The translations under genes were made by a program, and so were the position numbers. From Sphingobacteriaceae bacterium (lineage in GTDB: Bacteria; Bacteroidota; Bacteroidia; B-17B0; Aurantibacillaceae): 32,368 bases of DNA. The stretch's first letter is position 1. The number at the start of each line of letters is the position of its first letter. The DNA is taken from the NCBI GenBank assembly GCA_947453445.1, contig CANGGP010000037.1, positions 1 through 32,368 on the forward strand, read 5' to 3'. Shown one piece after another: positions 16,017-24,117 of the stretch. The notes under the pieces were generated by a model. The model saw only the letters and a list, made by a program, of their open reading frames with translations. It had not been told where the DNA came from and made no database searches.

Positions 16017-16742
16017 TTAAGCCTTCTTTAATTTTTGCATGGCCTTTCTGTATTTAGGCCTTTGAAATCCATAAAATTTGGTATCACGCAGCACTTGGCG
16101 AAAGTCAAGCCATACACCAATTGAATAATACATCCCGTTAAAATTTAACCCTCTTTCATTTTCCTGAACAAATCGATAACCTGTTAAGAAAGTCACCCCT
16201 ACCCATTTAATGGGCTTAAAAATCGCTTGCAAACCAGCCCCTAAAGGAAAAATTGTCAAGTCTCGATTGGCAATTAATTCTCCGCTCAAGGCGTCTTGCA
16301 TCAAAACGTTTGCTTTTCCAAAACCAAATTCTACCGGCAAATCAATTTCAAAAAATCTTTTATCCAAAAGCATGTATTGGTAAAAAACGGTGCCATAATT
16401 TAGGGTGAGTTTTTCGTTGATCTGCCGACTGTTTAAATCCCTTCTGCGAATTGCCCTGCTCGAACTTTGTGTTATTCTGTATCCGCCAAATCCCACTGTA
16501 TGCTTGTCTTTATAACTCACACCCAATTGCATACCATAAAAATTAACGGGTTCGTTTTTAATAAAAGAATTTCTACTGTCGTATGCCACAATCAGCCTAA
16601 AGTTTTTTGGTCGGTATGTATGCGACGAATCTTTTTGGAACTTTTTGCGCAATGAATCCATTCCGTGATTTTCAGTATCTAAATGCTGGGCATTCAAAGA
16701 ATAGTAAAAAACAGAGAGCAGTAAAATTAAAATGAAGCGCAT
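16017..16742 (-). CDS. Secreted protein of unknown function, probable outer-membrane beta-barrel
   Basis: I do not recognise the family. 241 residues; signal peptide MRFILILLLSVFYYSLNAQ with a likely cut after NAQ. A short Lys/Arg/Ser-rich linker (about 20-45) is followed by strands with alternating polar and hydrophobic/aromatic residues ('VNFYGMQLGVSYKD', 'TVGFGGYRIT', 'GTVFYQYMLLDKRFFEIDLPVEFGFG', 'YYSIGVWLDF'), the pattern of an 8- to 10-strand outer-membrane barrel. The C terminus is basic and lacks a terminal aromatic residue. It lies between the low-Mr phosphatase and the deoxyhypusine-synthase-like gene, with 205 bases of apparently empty sequence upstream. The barrel assignment is an inference from strand pattern only. 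Confidence 0.7.
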   Translation of the reverse strand: MRFILILLLSVFYYSLNAQHLDTENHGMDSLRKKFQKDSSHTYRPKNFRLIVAYDSRNSFIKNEPVNFYGMQLGVSYKDKHTVGFGGYRITQSSSRAIRRRDLNSRQINEKLTLNYGTVFYQYMLLDKRFFEIDLPVEFGFGKANVLMQDALSGELIANRDLTIFPLGAGLQAIFKPIKWVGVTFLTGYRFVQENERGLNFNGMYYSIGVWLDFRQVLRDTKFYGFQRPKYRKAMQKLKKA

Positions 16743-16947
16743 AAAAATTAAAATTAGACAAGAATTTTTGCGCAGAGTTTAATCCCTCGATCAAACAAGT
16801 TAGGTTTGATACTCACTTTTACTTTGCCCTTAAGCATTTTACAAAAATTTATTTTCAAACATTGCAAAGTATCAGTCATATCATAAACATGGGTGCTAAA
16901 TTACTAAACAACTGCATGGCAATAGCAGCTTATCGGCATCCGGCAGA

Positions 16948-17421
16948 TTAAATGCGGTGAGATTTGATTAATTCACACAAATTTTCACAAGCCTTTAAAG
17001 TTAATTGAAAAACATTCTCAAAATGGGCTTCAGCCCCATAATAAGGATCGGGCATTTCATGTTCACTTGTATTACCGGTGAATTCAAGAAATAAGTGCAC
17101 TTTTTCTGCTTGTTGTTTACCTTCTGCCAGGCGCATTAAATCGCGGTAATTGTTTTTATCCATCACAAAAATCATGTCAAATTGATCAAAATCTTTTATG
17201 TCAAACTGCCGCGCACGCAAAGCACTTAAATCGAATCCGTGTTTTTTTGCGTTTTTTACAGTTCGCGCATCCGGTGCCTCACCCACATGATAGTTAGCGG
17301 TTCCTGCCGAATCAACAAAAACATCCAATCCATTTTCACGTACCAAACGCAACATCAATCCTTCAGCCAAAGGCGAACGACAAATATTACCCAAACAAAC
17401 AAATAGTATACGCTTTGCCAT
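16948..17421 (-). CDS. Low molecular weight protein tyrosine phosphatase
   Basis: 157 residues. The P-loop C(X)5R is at the N terminus: 'FVCLGNICRSPLAEG' with Cys9 and Arg15. The general-acid aspartate is in 'MPDPYYG' (Asp125). This is the Wzb/Etp/PtpA family, which dephosphorylates tyrosine on bacterial kinases and other proteins and often acts in polysaccharide export. No matching tyrosine kinase is in the window. The start codon directly follows the T-run of the upstream htrA terminator, so the leader available for ribosome binding consists of a hairpin. The start itself is firm because the family always begins a few residues before this P-loop. Confidence 0.95.
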   Translation of the reverse strand: MAKRILFVCLGNICRSPLAEGLMLRLVRENGLDVFVDSAGTANYHVGEAPDARTVKNAKKHGFDLSALRARQFDIKDFDQFDMIFVMDKNNYRDLMRLAEGKQQAEKVHLFLEFTGNTSEHEMPDPYYGAEAHFENVFQLTLKACENLCELIKSHRI

Positions 17422-17450
17422 AAAAAAAGGCGAACCAAATGATTCGCCTT
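17422..17450 (-). terminator. Intrinsic terminator of htrA, abutting the phosphatase start codon
   Basis: Arms AAGGCGAA (17427-17434) and TTCGCCTT (17443-17450) form an 8-bp stem with an 8-base loop. On the minus strand the stem is followed at once by a run of T (17428-17422), and the ATG of the phosphatase gene begins at 17421 with no gap. Stem and T-run fit a rho-independent terminator for htrA, whose stop codon is about 20 bases upstream. Confidence 0.8.
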
Positions 17451-17471
17451 CAAAGAAACAAAATTTATCGA

Positions 17472-18920
17472 TTACAAAGGAAAACTATAAGAGGCCCGCA
17501 TGCCATTTGGATAAACCCCTTCAATCAGCACAATACCGCTTTTACTCTCCAACATACTTTTTACATCTTGTATGCTGTTTACTTTTTTCTTATCAATTTG
17601 TGTAATGATAAACCCGGCTTGTAATCCCACTTGCGACAATTTACCTGAATTTAATTTTGCAATTTTTACACCATTGCTTAGGTTTAAACCCGAAAGTTGT
17701 GAATCATCTACAGCTGTGAATTCTGCCCCTAATACTTTCACACTTAAATTGGCCATATCACTTTTTTTAACCAAACGTGTTGAGTTATCGAAAGTTTTTA
17801 AAACCACGGCAATGTTATTCTCTTTGTTTTTTCTATTCACGGTAACAATTACCTTGTCACCCGGTCTGTAGCGACTAATTTGCTCTTGTAATTCACTCAT
17901 TGATGTTACATCAACATCTTGAATTTTTGTAATCACATCACCTTCTTCAATACCTGCATCTTGTGCACTACCCCCTTGTGTGAGACCATTTACATAAACA
18001 CCTTTTAATTGCTTGATATTTTTCTCGGCTGCGAATTTTGCATCAATGTCTTGAATACTAACACCGATGTATGCGCGTTGTACTGCACCAAATTCAATCA
18101 AATCACTCACAACTTTTTTTACAATATTTACCGGCACAGCAAATGAGTAACCTTGAAAGGCACCATTATTGGATGCAATGGCGGTGTTAATGCCGATCAA
18201 TTCACCATTTGTGTTTACCAAGGCACCGCCACTGTTTCCGGGATTAACCGCGGCATCAGTTTGAATAAATGATTCAATGGGTTTGTTATTGGTGTTTAAA
18301 ATATTGTTTCTCCCCTTTGCACTAATAATGCCTGCAGTTACGGTACTGTTTAAGTTAAAAGGATTACCCACTGCCAATGCCCATTCGCCAATTTTCACAA
18401 AATCGCTGTTACCATAATTTAGGAAACTCAAGCCTTTTTCATTAATTTTTATCAAGGCTAAATCAGTGCTTGCATCTGTACCAATTACTTCAGCTTCATA
18501 GGTTCTTTTGTCGTTTAACACCACTTCAATTTTATTCGATCCATTCACCACATGGTTGTTGGTAACAATATAACCTTCTTCACTGATGATCACACCACTA
18601 CCACTACCCTGCTGAATAAAACTTTGTTGTTTTTGATGCCCAAAAAATAACTCTGCAAATGGATCATAACTAAGGTTGTTGACCTGTTCGCTGGTAGTTT
18701 TAATATGCACCACTGCTTGAAGGGACTTTTCTGCGGCATAAGTAAAGTCCATATTACCTGCTGATTCACTTTTTGAATTAACCATTCGAATCGGTAAATT
18801 TTTACTTTCTGCACCAAGCAATTGATTGTTTTTGCTTGAAGAATAAAAATAATGCATGCCTGCCATCGCACTCAAGCCGCCTAAAGCAGCAATAAACACA
18901 TTCGAAATTAACTTTTTCAT
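17472..18920 (-). CDS. htrA: HtrA/DegP-type periplasmic serine protease with two PDZ domains
   Basis: 482 residues. An N-terminal uncleaved anchor or signal (about 7-26) directs it to the periplasm. The catalytic triad is readable: His123 in 'IVTNNHVVNGS', Asp153 in 'DASTDLALIKI', Ser230 in 'NPGNSGGALVNTNGE'. The first PDZ domain (about 280-375) holds 'AYIGVSIQDID' and 'GSAQDAGIEEGDVITKIQD'; the second (about 385-480) holds 'GLQAGFIITQIDKKKVNSI'. The Gln/Ser-rich LA loop before the protease core ('FFGHQKQQSFIQQGSGSG') is DegP-like. The protein degrades or refolds damaged envelope proteins. A strong promoter motif lies directly upstream and an intrinsic terminator directly downstream, so it is probably transcribed on its own. 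Confidence 0.95.
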   Translation of the reverse strand: MKKLISNVFIAALGGLSAMAGMHYFYSSSKNNQLLGAESKNLPIRMVNSKSESAGNMDFTYAAEKSLQAVVHIKTTSEQVNNLSYDPFAELFFGHQKQQSFIQQGSGSGVIISEEGYIVTNNHVVNGSNKIEVVLNDKRTYEAEVIGTDASTDLALIKINEKGLSFLNYGNSDFVKIGEWALAVGNPFNLNSTVTAGIISAKGRNNILNTNNKPIESFIQTDAAVNPGNSGGALVNTNGELIGINTAIASNNGAFQGYSFAVPVNIVKKVVSDLIEFGAVQRAYIGVSIQDIDAKFAAEKNIKQLKGVYVNGLTQGGSAQDAGIEEGDVITKIQDVDVTSMSELQEQISRYRPGDKVIVTVNRKNKENNIAVVLKTFDNSTRLVKKSDMANLSVKVLGAEFTAVDDSQLSGLNLSNGVKIAKLNSGKLSQVGLQAGFIITQIDKKKVNSIQDVKSMLESKSGIVLIEGVYPNGMRASYSFPL

Positions 18921-18944
18921 AGTCTGTTGTTTTTTTCTCTTTCA

Positions 18945-18973
18945 CAAAATTACAAAGCGGAAAAAAATTTCAA
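18945..18973 (-). promoter_or_regulatory. Bacteroidota-type promoter of htrA
   Basis: On the minus strand, TTG (18973-18971), an 18-base spacer and TAATTTTG (18952-18945) match the TTG-N17-23-TAnnTTTG consensus fully. Transcription would start near 18938, about 18 bases before the start codon. The spacing is identical to that of the surface-protein promoter at 10772-10800. Confidence 0.6.
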
Positions 18974-19073
18974 TTCCCTTTTAACAATACTTAACCGGCT
19001 TAAAAGGATGTTAAAAAGTCGAAAAACTTCAATTATTTTGCCTCATTAATTTGTTTAAATTTACCTCGCATTG

Positions 19074-19703
19074 ATGCAGTTTAGAAAAAAAATACCCACC
19101 TTCATTTTCGGTGTATCCATAGGTTTACTGGTTGGCGTTGCATTTTTTGTTTTTAAAATCAACGATGTTTTTAACCGCTTAAAAGATGCAACCAAAGAAC
19201 AAATCACTGTTATTGAACAACCAATAAAAAACGTTAATCCTGACGAAAACAAAAACAACAAAAACGATTCACGTTACAAAATCAATTTGGGTCAAACAAA
19301 AAAAATTAATTACAAAGAAGTTGATAGTTTAATCAAAGCCGACTCTGACATTAATATTGCCACCGATGAATTATTATCTGTAAAAAGCTTAAAAGTAATT
19401 CGTATCGGCCGACATGAAACCGCCGACACTTCTGCCCAAAATCTAGCCAACATCAACGAAAGCACCGGCGATTTGTATTTTATTGAATTTTGGAAAACAC
19501 CGCTTAATTCTAAAGGATATCGCTTTACCAAAAACAAAATTCTATTATACGGTTTTATGGATTTTAACAATGTATTATTGTATGAATTAGACAATTCATT
19601 TTATATCAAATCTGCCGATCAGGTTTACCGTATTTTTTATGATGCTGATTTTAAGCCGCTCGAACGTGTGATCGATAACGACCTTCTTGCAAAGATGAAC
19701 TAA
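19074..19703 (+). CDS. Membrane-anchored protein of unknown function
   Basis: I do not recognise the family. 209 residues from the ATG at 19074; a TTG one codon earlier is also possible. One transmembrane segment (about residues 9-28, 'TFIFGVSIGLLVGVAFFVF') is followed by an Asn/Lys/Asp-rich linker (about 55-70). A soluble domain follows, with the strand-rich text 'GDLYFIEFWKTPLNSKGYRFTKNKILLYGF' and 'DNSFYIKSADQVYRIFYDADFKPLERV'. This layout suggests an inner-membrane anchor with a periplasmic domain. The dapF start is two bases after its stop, so it is probably cotranscribed with dapF and may act in cell envelope work, but that is context only. Confidence 0.75.
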   Translation: MQFRKKIPTFIFGVSIGLLVGVAFFVFKINDVFNRLKDATKEQITVIEQPIKNVNPDENKNNKNDSRYKINLGQTKKINYKEVDSLIKADSDINIATDELLSVKSLKVIRIGRHETADTSAQNLANINESTGDLYFIEFWKTPLNSKGYRFTKNKILLYGFMDFNNVLLYELDNSFYIKSADQVYRIFYDADFKPLERVIDNDLLAKMN

Positions 19704-19705
19704 GC

Positions 19706-20503
19706 ATGACGCTTCCTTTTTTTAAATACCAAGGTACCGGCAACGATTTTATTTTAATCGATAACCGACACAACCAAATTTCATTACAAAGTGAACAAGT
19801 TGCTTACTTGTGTAACCGCCATTTTGGAATTGGTGCCGACGGCTTGATGTTACTGCAGCTTGAACCGGGTCTTGATTTTAAAATGGTTTATTTTAACAGC
19901 GATGGTAACGAAAGCAGCATGTGTGGCAACGGTGGCAGATGCATTACAGCCTTCGCAAAACAACTTGGCATCGTTAACGAATCAGCCAAGTTCATGGCCA
20001 TCGACGGTATCCATGAATCCATCATTCATGAAAACGGTGAAGTGTCATTAAAAATGAAAGATGTAAAAAGCATTGAACAAAACACCAATCATTTTTTTCT
20101 CGATACCGGCTCACCACACTATGTAACTTTGGTAGATGATGTTGAAAATTTTGATGTTTACCAAAATGGTCATGCCATCAGAAACAATGCCCGATTTGCA
20201 GAGCAAGGTACCAATGTGAATTTCATGGAGAAAAAAGACGATGGCATTTTTGTCAGAACATACGAAAGAGGCGTTGAAAACGAAACACTATCATGCGGCA
20301 CAGGCGTAACGGCAGCCGCCTTGGTTGCGGCTTTAATGGGTATTTCGAGTCACAAAAACCATTGCTGCATTCAAACAAAAGGCGGAAAACTGGAAGTGCG
20401 TTTCGAAAAAGTACTCGAAAATACCTTCTACAATATTTGGTTAAAAGGCGCCGCCAATATCGTGTTTGAAGGCAAGGTGCAATTGCCCCACGACTTACTT
20501 TAA
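19706..20503 (+). CDS. dapF: Diaminopimelate epimerase
   Basis: 265 residues. It converts LL- to meso-diaminopimelate for peptidoglycan and lysine. Both catalytic cysteines are present: Cys73 in 'NESSMCGNGGRC' and Cys197 in 'ETLSCGTGVTAAAL'. The N-terminal 'FFKYQGTGNDFILIDN' and 'GADGLMLL' are family hallmarks. The start ATG is two bases downstream of the preceding stop codon. The GNAT gene follows after 53 bases. Nothing unusual in length or motifs. Confidence 0.97.
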   Translation: MTLPFFKYQGTGNDFILIDNRHNQISLQSEQVAYLCNRHFGIGADGLMLLQLEPGLDFKMVYFNSDGNESSMCGNGGRCITAFAKQLGIVNESAKFMAIDGIHESIIHENGEVSLKMKDVKSIEQNTNHFFLDTGSPHYVTLVDDVENFDVYQNGHAIRNNARFAEQGTNVNFMEKKDDGIFVRTYERGVENETLSCGTGVTAAALVAALMGISSHKNHCCIQTKGGKLEVRFEKVLENTFYNIWLKGAANIVFEGKVQLPHDLL

Positions 20504-20556
20504 ACTTCTCGAAATCATTCTCTATATTAGCACAAACATTGTCAAACATTCATTAC

Positions 20557-21084
20557 ATGTTTATTAAAGGATCAGATATTGCCCTCAGAGCCATGGAACC
20601 AAATGATGCCTCTATCCTTTATGAATGGGAAAACAATACCGATTTATGGCCCGTTAGTAATTCACAAATTCCCTTTAGTCACTTTGTGCTCGAAGAATTT
20701 GTAAATGCCAGCCACCAAGATATTTACACCAATAAACAACTACGTTTAATGGTGACTAGTTTAGCCGATCAAAAAACAATTGGCGTAATTGATTTATACG
20801 AATTCGATCCCCAACATTCGCGCGCCGGTATCGGCATATACATTCAAGAAGGTTATAGAGGGAAAGGTTATGCCAAACAAAGCATCGAATTAATAAAAGA
20901 TTATGCTTTCAACTTTTTGCATTTAAAACAAATTTACACGCATGTGAATGAATCAAATGTAGCCAGCCTCACCTTATTTGATGCTTCAGGATTTGAAAAA
21001 AGCGGTCTGCTGAAACATTGGCATAAAACCGGATTAAATACTTTCGACAATGTTTGGTTTTTGCAGTGTTACAATGCCAACTAA
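20557..21084 (+). CDS. GNAT family N-acetyltransferase (RimJ/RimL-like)
   Basis: 175 residues from the ATG at 20557 (MFIKGSDIALRAMEP), chosen because the family begins with this strand. An upstream TTG at 20539 would add six residues. The acetyl-CoA binding loop is 'EGYRGKGYAKQSIELIKDYAF' (about residues 100-120). The C-terminal 'IYTHVNESNVASLTLFDASGFEKSG' is the usual RimJ/SpeG-type tail. The substrate (ribosomal protein, amine or peptide N terminus) cannot be read. The last 11 bases overlap the start of the multiheme cytochrome gene. Confidence 0.9.
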   Translation: MFIKGSDIALRAMEPNDASILYEWENNTDLWPVSNSQIPFSHFVLEEFVNASHQDIYTNKQLRLMVTSLADQKTIGVIDLYEFDPQHSRAGIGIYIQEGYRGKGYAKQSIELIKDYAFNFLHLKQIYTHVNESNVASLTLFDASGFEKSGLLKHWHKTGLNTFDNVWFLQCYNAN

Positions 21085-23074
21085 ATTTCCTCAAATAAAC
21101 CACCTTCTTTTTGTCCTCATTGTTTTGGGTTTATTGGCATGTGATTTCAACAACAAAAACACATCGGTAAGCACAGCAACAAACAGCTCAAAGTATTTAA
21201 ACCACCACGACTCTGCCAAGTATGTTGGTATTCAAACCTGCAAACTTTGCCACCAAAATATTTACAACACCTTTATTCAAACCGGTATGGGGCAATCGTT
21301 TGATTCTGCCACTTCATCAAAGTCAAAAGCCGTGTTTAATCACGATGTCATCTACGACAAAAACAACAACATGCATTATTCTGCAAGCTTTCAGAATAAT
21401 TTCATGTTTATCCATGAATTCAGACTTTCAAACAAAGACACGGTATATCAGCGTAACGAACAAGTAAATTATATCGTTGGATCAGGTCAACACACCAATT
21501 CGCACATTCAAAATGTGAACGGCTACCTGAACCAAATGCCAATGACCTTTTACACGCAAAAGAAAAAATGGGATTTACCCCCAGGTTTTGAAAACGGCAA
21601 TAATACACGCTTTAGCCGCAAAATTGGTTTAGAATGTATGTCATGCCACAATGCCTATCCGCAATTTGTGGAAGGTTCGGAAAATAAATACAAAGCCGTA
21701 CCGCATGGCATCGATTGTGAACGGTGTCATGGTCCGGGCAGTATTCACGTGGTACAAAAACAAAGCGGCCAAATTGTAGACACATCAAAATACATTGACT
21801 ATTCAATCGTTAATCCGGCCAAACTCAGCATTGATGCGCAATTTGATGTTTGTCAACGCTGCCATTTGCAAGGCAATACCATTTTAAAAGAAGGAAAATC
21901 TTTTTTTGATTTTAAGCCGGGTCAAAAATTAAGCGACTATATGTCGGTTTTCTTGCCTAAATACGCGAATGCCGACAAAGACTTTATCATGGCTTCGCAC
22001 GCCGACCGCTTAAAACAAAGCGCATGTTTTATCAAGTCGAGTAAAAATGCCGATTCAAAAAAACTAAAACCATATCAGGGTGCACTCACCTGCGTTACAT
22101 GTCATAATCCACATATCAGTGTTAGAGAAACCAATAAAAACGTGTTCAACAATGCTTGTTTAGATTGTCATCCTAACATTAGTTCGTCAGCAACACATAC
22201 ATCCAACAAAAACAAACAATTCGACAACTGTGTTTCATGTCACATGCCAACTTCAGGATCGATTGACATACCGCACGTTTCGGTGCACGATCATTACATT
22301 CGCAAACCAATTACAGAAAAAGAAAAATCACAAATCAAACAATTCTTAGGTTTGTTTTCGATAAACGAAAAAAATCCTAATGCAATTACAAAGGCTGCCG
22401 CCTACCTCAACCAATATGAAAAATTCGATGCTAAATTGTTTTACTTAGACTCGGCCGATCTCTTATTAAATAAATTAGATGGTGCCTCCGCGCTTTCGTT
22501 AAAAATTCAATTGTACTTTATCAAGAAAGATTTTTTAAAAGTATTGGTCGTGCTTGAAAAAGAAATTTCAAACTCATCCAACAAAGTATTGTTCAACCAA
22601 AAAAGCCTCGATAATCGCGATGCCTGGACATGTTATCGAATTGCGGAATCATTCACCTACTTGAACCAAACGAACAAAGCCCTCAATTGGATTGAACAAG
22701 CGGTTCAATTGGCACCCTACAATTTAGAGTTCAGAAATAAACTGGCCACTGTATATGCATCTGTTAATCAAGTTCAAAAAGCTGAAAAAGAATGGGAATT
22801 TATACTCAACGAAAACCCTAAATTTTTGGCTGCTTACACCAATTTGGGATATATAAAACTTCAAAAAAACCAAACAGCAGAGGCCTTACAATTATTTTCA
22901 AAAGGACTTCAACTCGACCCCGACAATGAAAGTCTTTTATTAAATTTGGTCTCCTATTATTTAAGCAACAATAACCGAAACATGGCCATTTTTTACCTAA
23001 AACAATTGCTAAGTTTACATCCCAACAACATAAAGGCCAAACAAGCGCTCATACAATTAAACCAACATGGCTAA
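21074..23074 (+). CDS. Seven-heme c-type cytochrome lipoprotein with C-terminal TPR domain
   Basis: 666 residues from the ATG at 21074, which gives a lipoprotein signal (LGLLAC, Cys near residue 22). Seven CxxCH heme sites are visible, at residues about 56, 188, 215, 260, 340, 362 and 386: CKLCH, CMSCH, CERCH, CQRCH, CVTCH, CLDCH, CVSCH. 'GIDCERCHGPGSIHV' and 'CVTCHNPH' are typical of the cytochrome c554/NrfA-like superfamily. 'HVSVHDHYIRKP' after the last heme may supply distal ligands. From about residue 480 the protein is helical, with TPR repeats ('ALNWIEQAVQLAPYNLEFRNKLATVY', 'AEALQLFSKGLQLDPDNESLLLNL'). An electron-transfer or oxidoreductase role at the envelope is expected; substrate unknown. 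Start and end overlap both neighbours. Confidence 0.9.
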   Translation: MPTKFPQINHLLFVLIVLGLLACDFNNKNTSVSTATNSSKYLNHHDSAKYVGIQTCKLCHQNIYNTFIQTGMGQSFDSATSSKSKAVFNHDVIYDKNNNMHYSASFQNNFMFIHEFRLSNKDTVYQRNEQVNYIVGSGQHTNSHIQNVNGYLNQMPMTFYTQKKKWDLPPGFENGNNTRFSRKIGLECMSCHNAYPQFVEGSENKYKAVPHGIDCERCHGPGSIHVVQKQSGQIVDTSKYIDYSIVNPAKLSIDAQFDVCQRCHLQGNTILKEGKSFFDFKPGQKLSDYMSVFLPKYANADKDFIMASHADRLKQSACFIKSSKNADSKKLKPYQGALTCVTCHNPHISVRETNKNVFNNACLDCHPNISSSATHTSNKNKQFDNCVSCHMPTSGSIDIPHVSVHDHYIRKPITEKEKSQIKQFLGLFSINEKNPNAITKAAAYLNQYEKFDAKLFYLDSADLLLNKLDGASALSLKIQLYFIKKDFLKVLVVLEKEISNSSNKVLFNQKSLDNRDAWTCYRIAESFTYLNQTNKALNWIEQAVQLAPYNLEFRNKLATVYASVNQVQKAEKEWEFILNENPKFLAAYTNLGYIKLQKNQTAEALQLFSKGLQLDPDNESLLLNLVSYYLSNNNRNMAIFYLKQLLSLHPNNIKAKQALIQLNQHG

Positions 23075-24113
23075 AAAAAAAGGCGGAATATATAAAATAT
23101 TTTGGCTGCTCATCTTTGTTGTGCTTGGCGCCATCGCTTTCGTTTACTTGAACAAGTTTGTATTTAAATCGCATTTAAAAGATAAAAACTACACCTATAT
23201 TTTTGTTTCATCCAATGACAGTTTCGACGATGTGATGCAAAACATTTCATCTGCCGAAATATTTTCAGAGCCCAAAGCCTTTGAATGGCTTGCAAAAAGT
23301 ATGGGTTTAAACAATAAAATTCAAGCAGGTAAGTACAAAATTTTAAATGGCATGAGCATGCGCCAAGTGGTGAATCTGTTTAAGTACAACAAGCAAGAAA
23401 AAGTAAAACTTGTATACAATTATCAAATTCACAATCTGGAAGAATTTATTGCCTATACCGATGATAAATTGGAAATAAGTGCCGATGAATTGGAAGACTT
23501 GGTAAGCGACGAAAAAGTACTGGCCGATAATTTTAATTTAGATCCTGACAATTGTTTTGGCATGATTGTTCCCGGAACCTACGAAGTTAGTTGGGCCATT
23601 TCCTTTAATGATTTTATAAAACTATTGAAAGAAAAATACCAAAGCGTATGGACAGATGCCAGAAAAAAACAAGCCCAAAAAATTGGACTAACGGTTCCCG
23701 ATGTCATTACCTTGGCATCTATTGTTCAATCTGAAAGCAGCATTGCCGCCGAACAAGAAAAAATTGCCGGGGTATATTTAAACCGCCTCAACCACAACAT
23801 GCCATTGCAGGCCGACCCAACACTGAAGTTCGCGAATAAAAATTTCGATGCCCAAAGGGTACTCAATGAAGATAAACGCATTGCATCACCATACAACACT
23901 TATAAAAATAAAGGATTGCCGCCCGGACCGATTTGTTTAGCCGGTGTGCAAGCCATTGATGCCACTTTAAATTATATGCGACACAAGTATTTGTTTTTTT
24001 GCGCCAAACCACAATTAAATGGTTATTCAGATTATTCGGTTACCTACGAGCAACACCGAAAATATGCCAACGCCTATCAACAAACACTCAGTAAAAAAGG
24101 GATCAACAGATAA
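23067..24113 (+). CDS. mltG: Endolytic murein transglycosylase MltG
   Basis: 348 residues. One transmembrane helix (about 11-29) anchors it in the inner membrane, followed by a LysM-like region ('AGKYKILNGMSMRQVVNLF', about 87-105). The YceG catalytic domain includes the conserved 'LASIVQSESSIAAEQEKIAGVYLNRL', with Glu223 as the likely catalytic residue, then 'MPLQADPTL' and 'YNTYKNKGLPPGPI'. MltG cuts nascent glycan strands and sets their length. The start overlaps the cytochrome stop by eight bases, and the tryptophan dioxygenase begins four bases after its stop. The gene run dapF-GNAT-(cytochrome)-mltG is consistent with a cell-wall cluster. Confidence 0.96.
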   Translation: MAKKKGGIYKIFWLLIFVVLGAIAFVYLNKFVFKSHLKDKNYTYIFVSSNDSFDDVMQNISSAEIFSEPKAFEWLAKSMGLNNKIQAGKYKILNGMSMRQVVNLFKYNKQEKVKLVYNYQIHNLEEFIAYTDDKLEISADELEDLVSDEKVLADNFNLDPDNCFGMIVPGTYEVSWAISFNDFIKLLKEKYQSVWTDARKKQAQKIGLTVPDVITLASIVQSESSIAAEQEKIAGVYLNRLNHNMPLQADPTLKFANKNFDAQRVLNEDKRIASPYNTYKNKGLPPGPICLAGVQAIDATLNYMRHKYLFFCAKPQLNGYSDYSVTYEQHRKYANAYQQTLSKKGINR

Positions 24114-24117
24114 AACC

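Noticed and set aside
16743-16947. 205-base gap upstream of the predicted outer-membrane protein, examined for an RNA or promoter
   Set aside because: A TACTTTG-like box on the minus strand has wrong spacing within the -7 motif and no TTG at the right distance; no stable hairpin or small gene stood out.
24019-24117. N-terminal extension of the tryptophan dioxygenase frame
   Set aside because: The extra 33 residues overlap the MltG C terminus in another frame and show no family similarity; the ATG at 24118 gives a normal-length enzyme.
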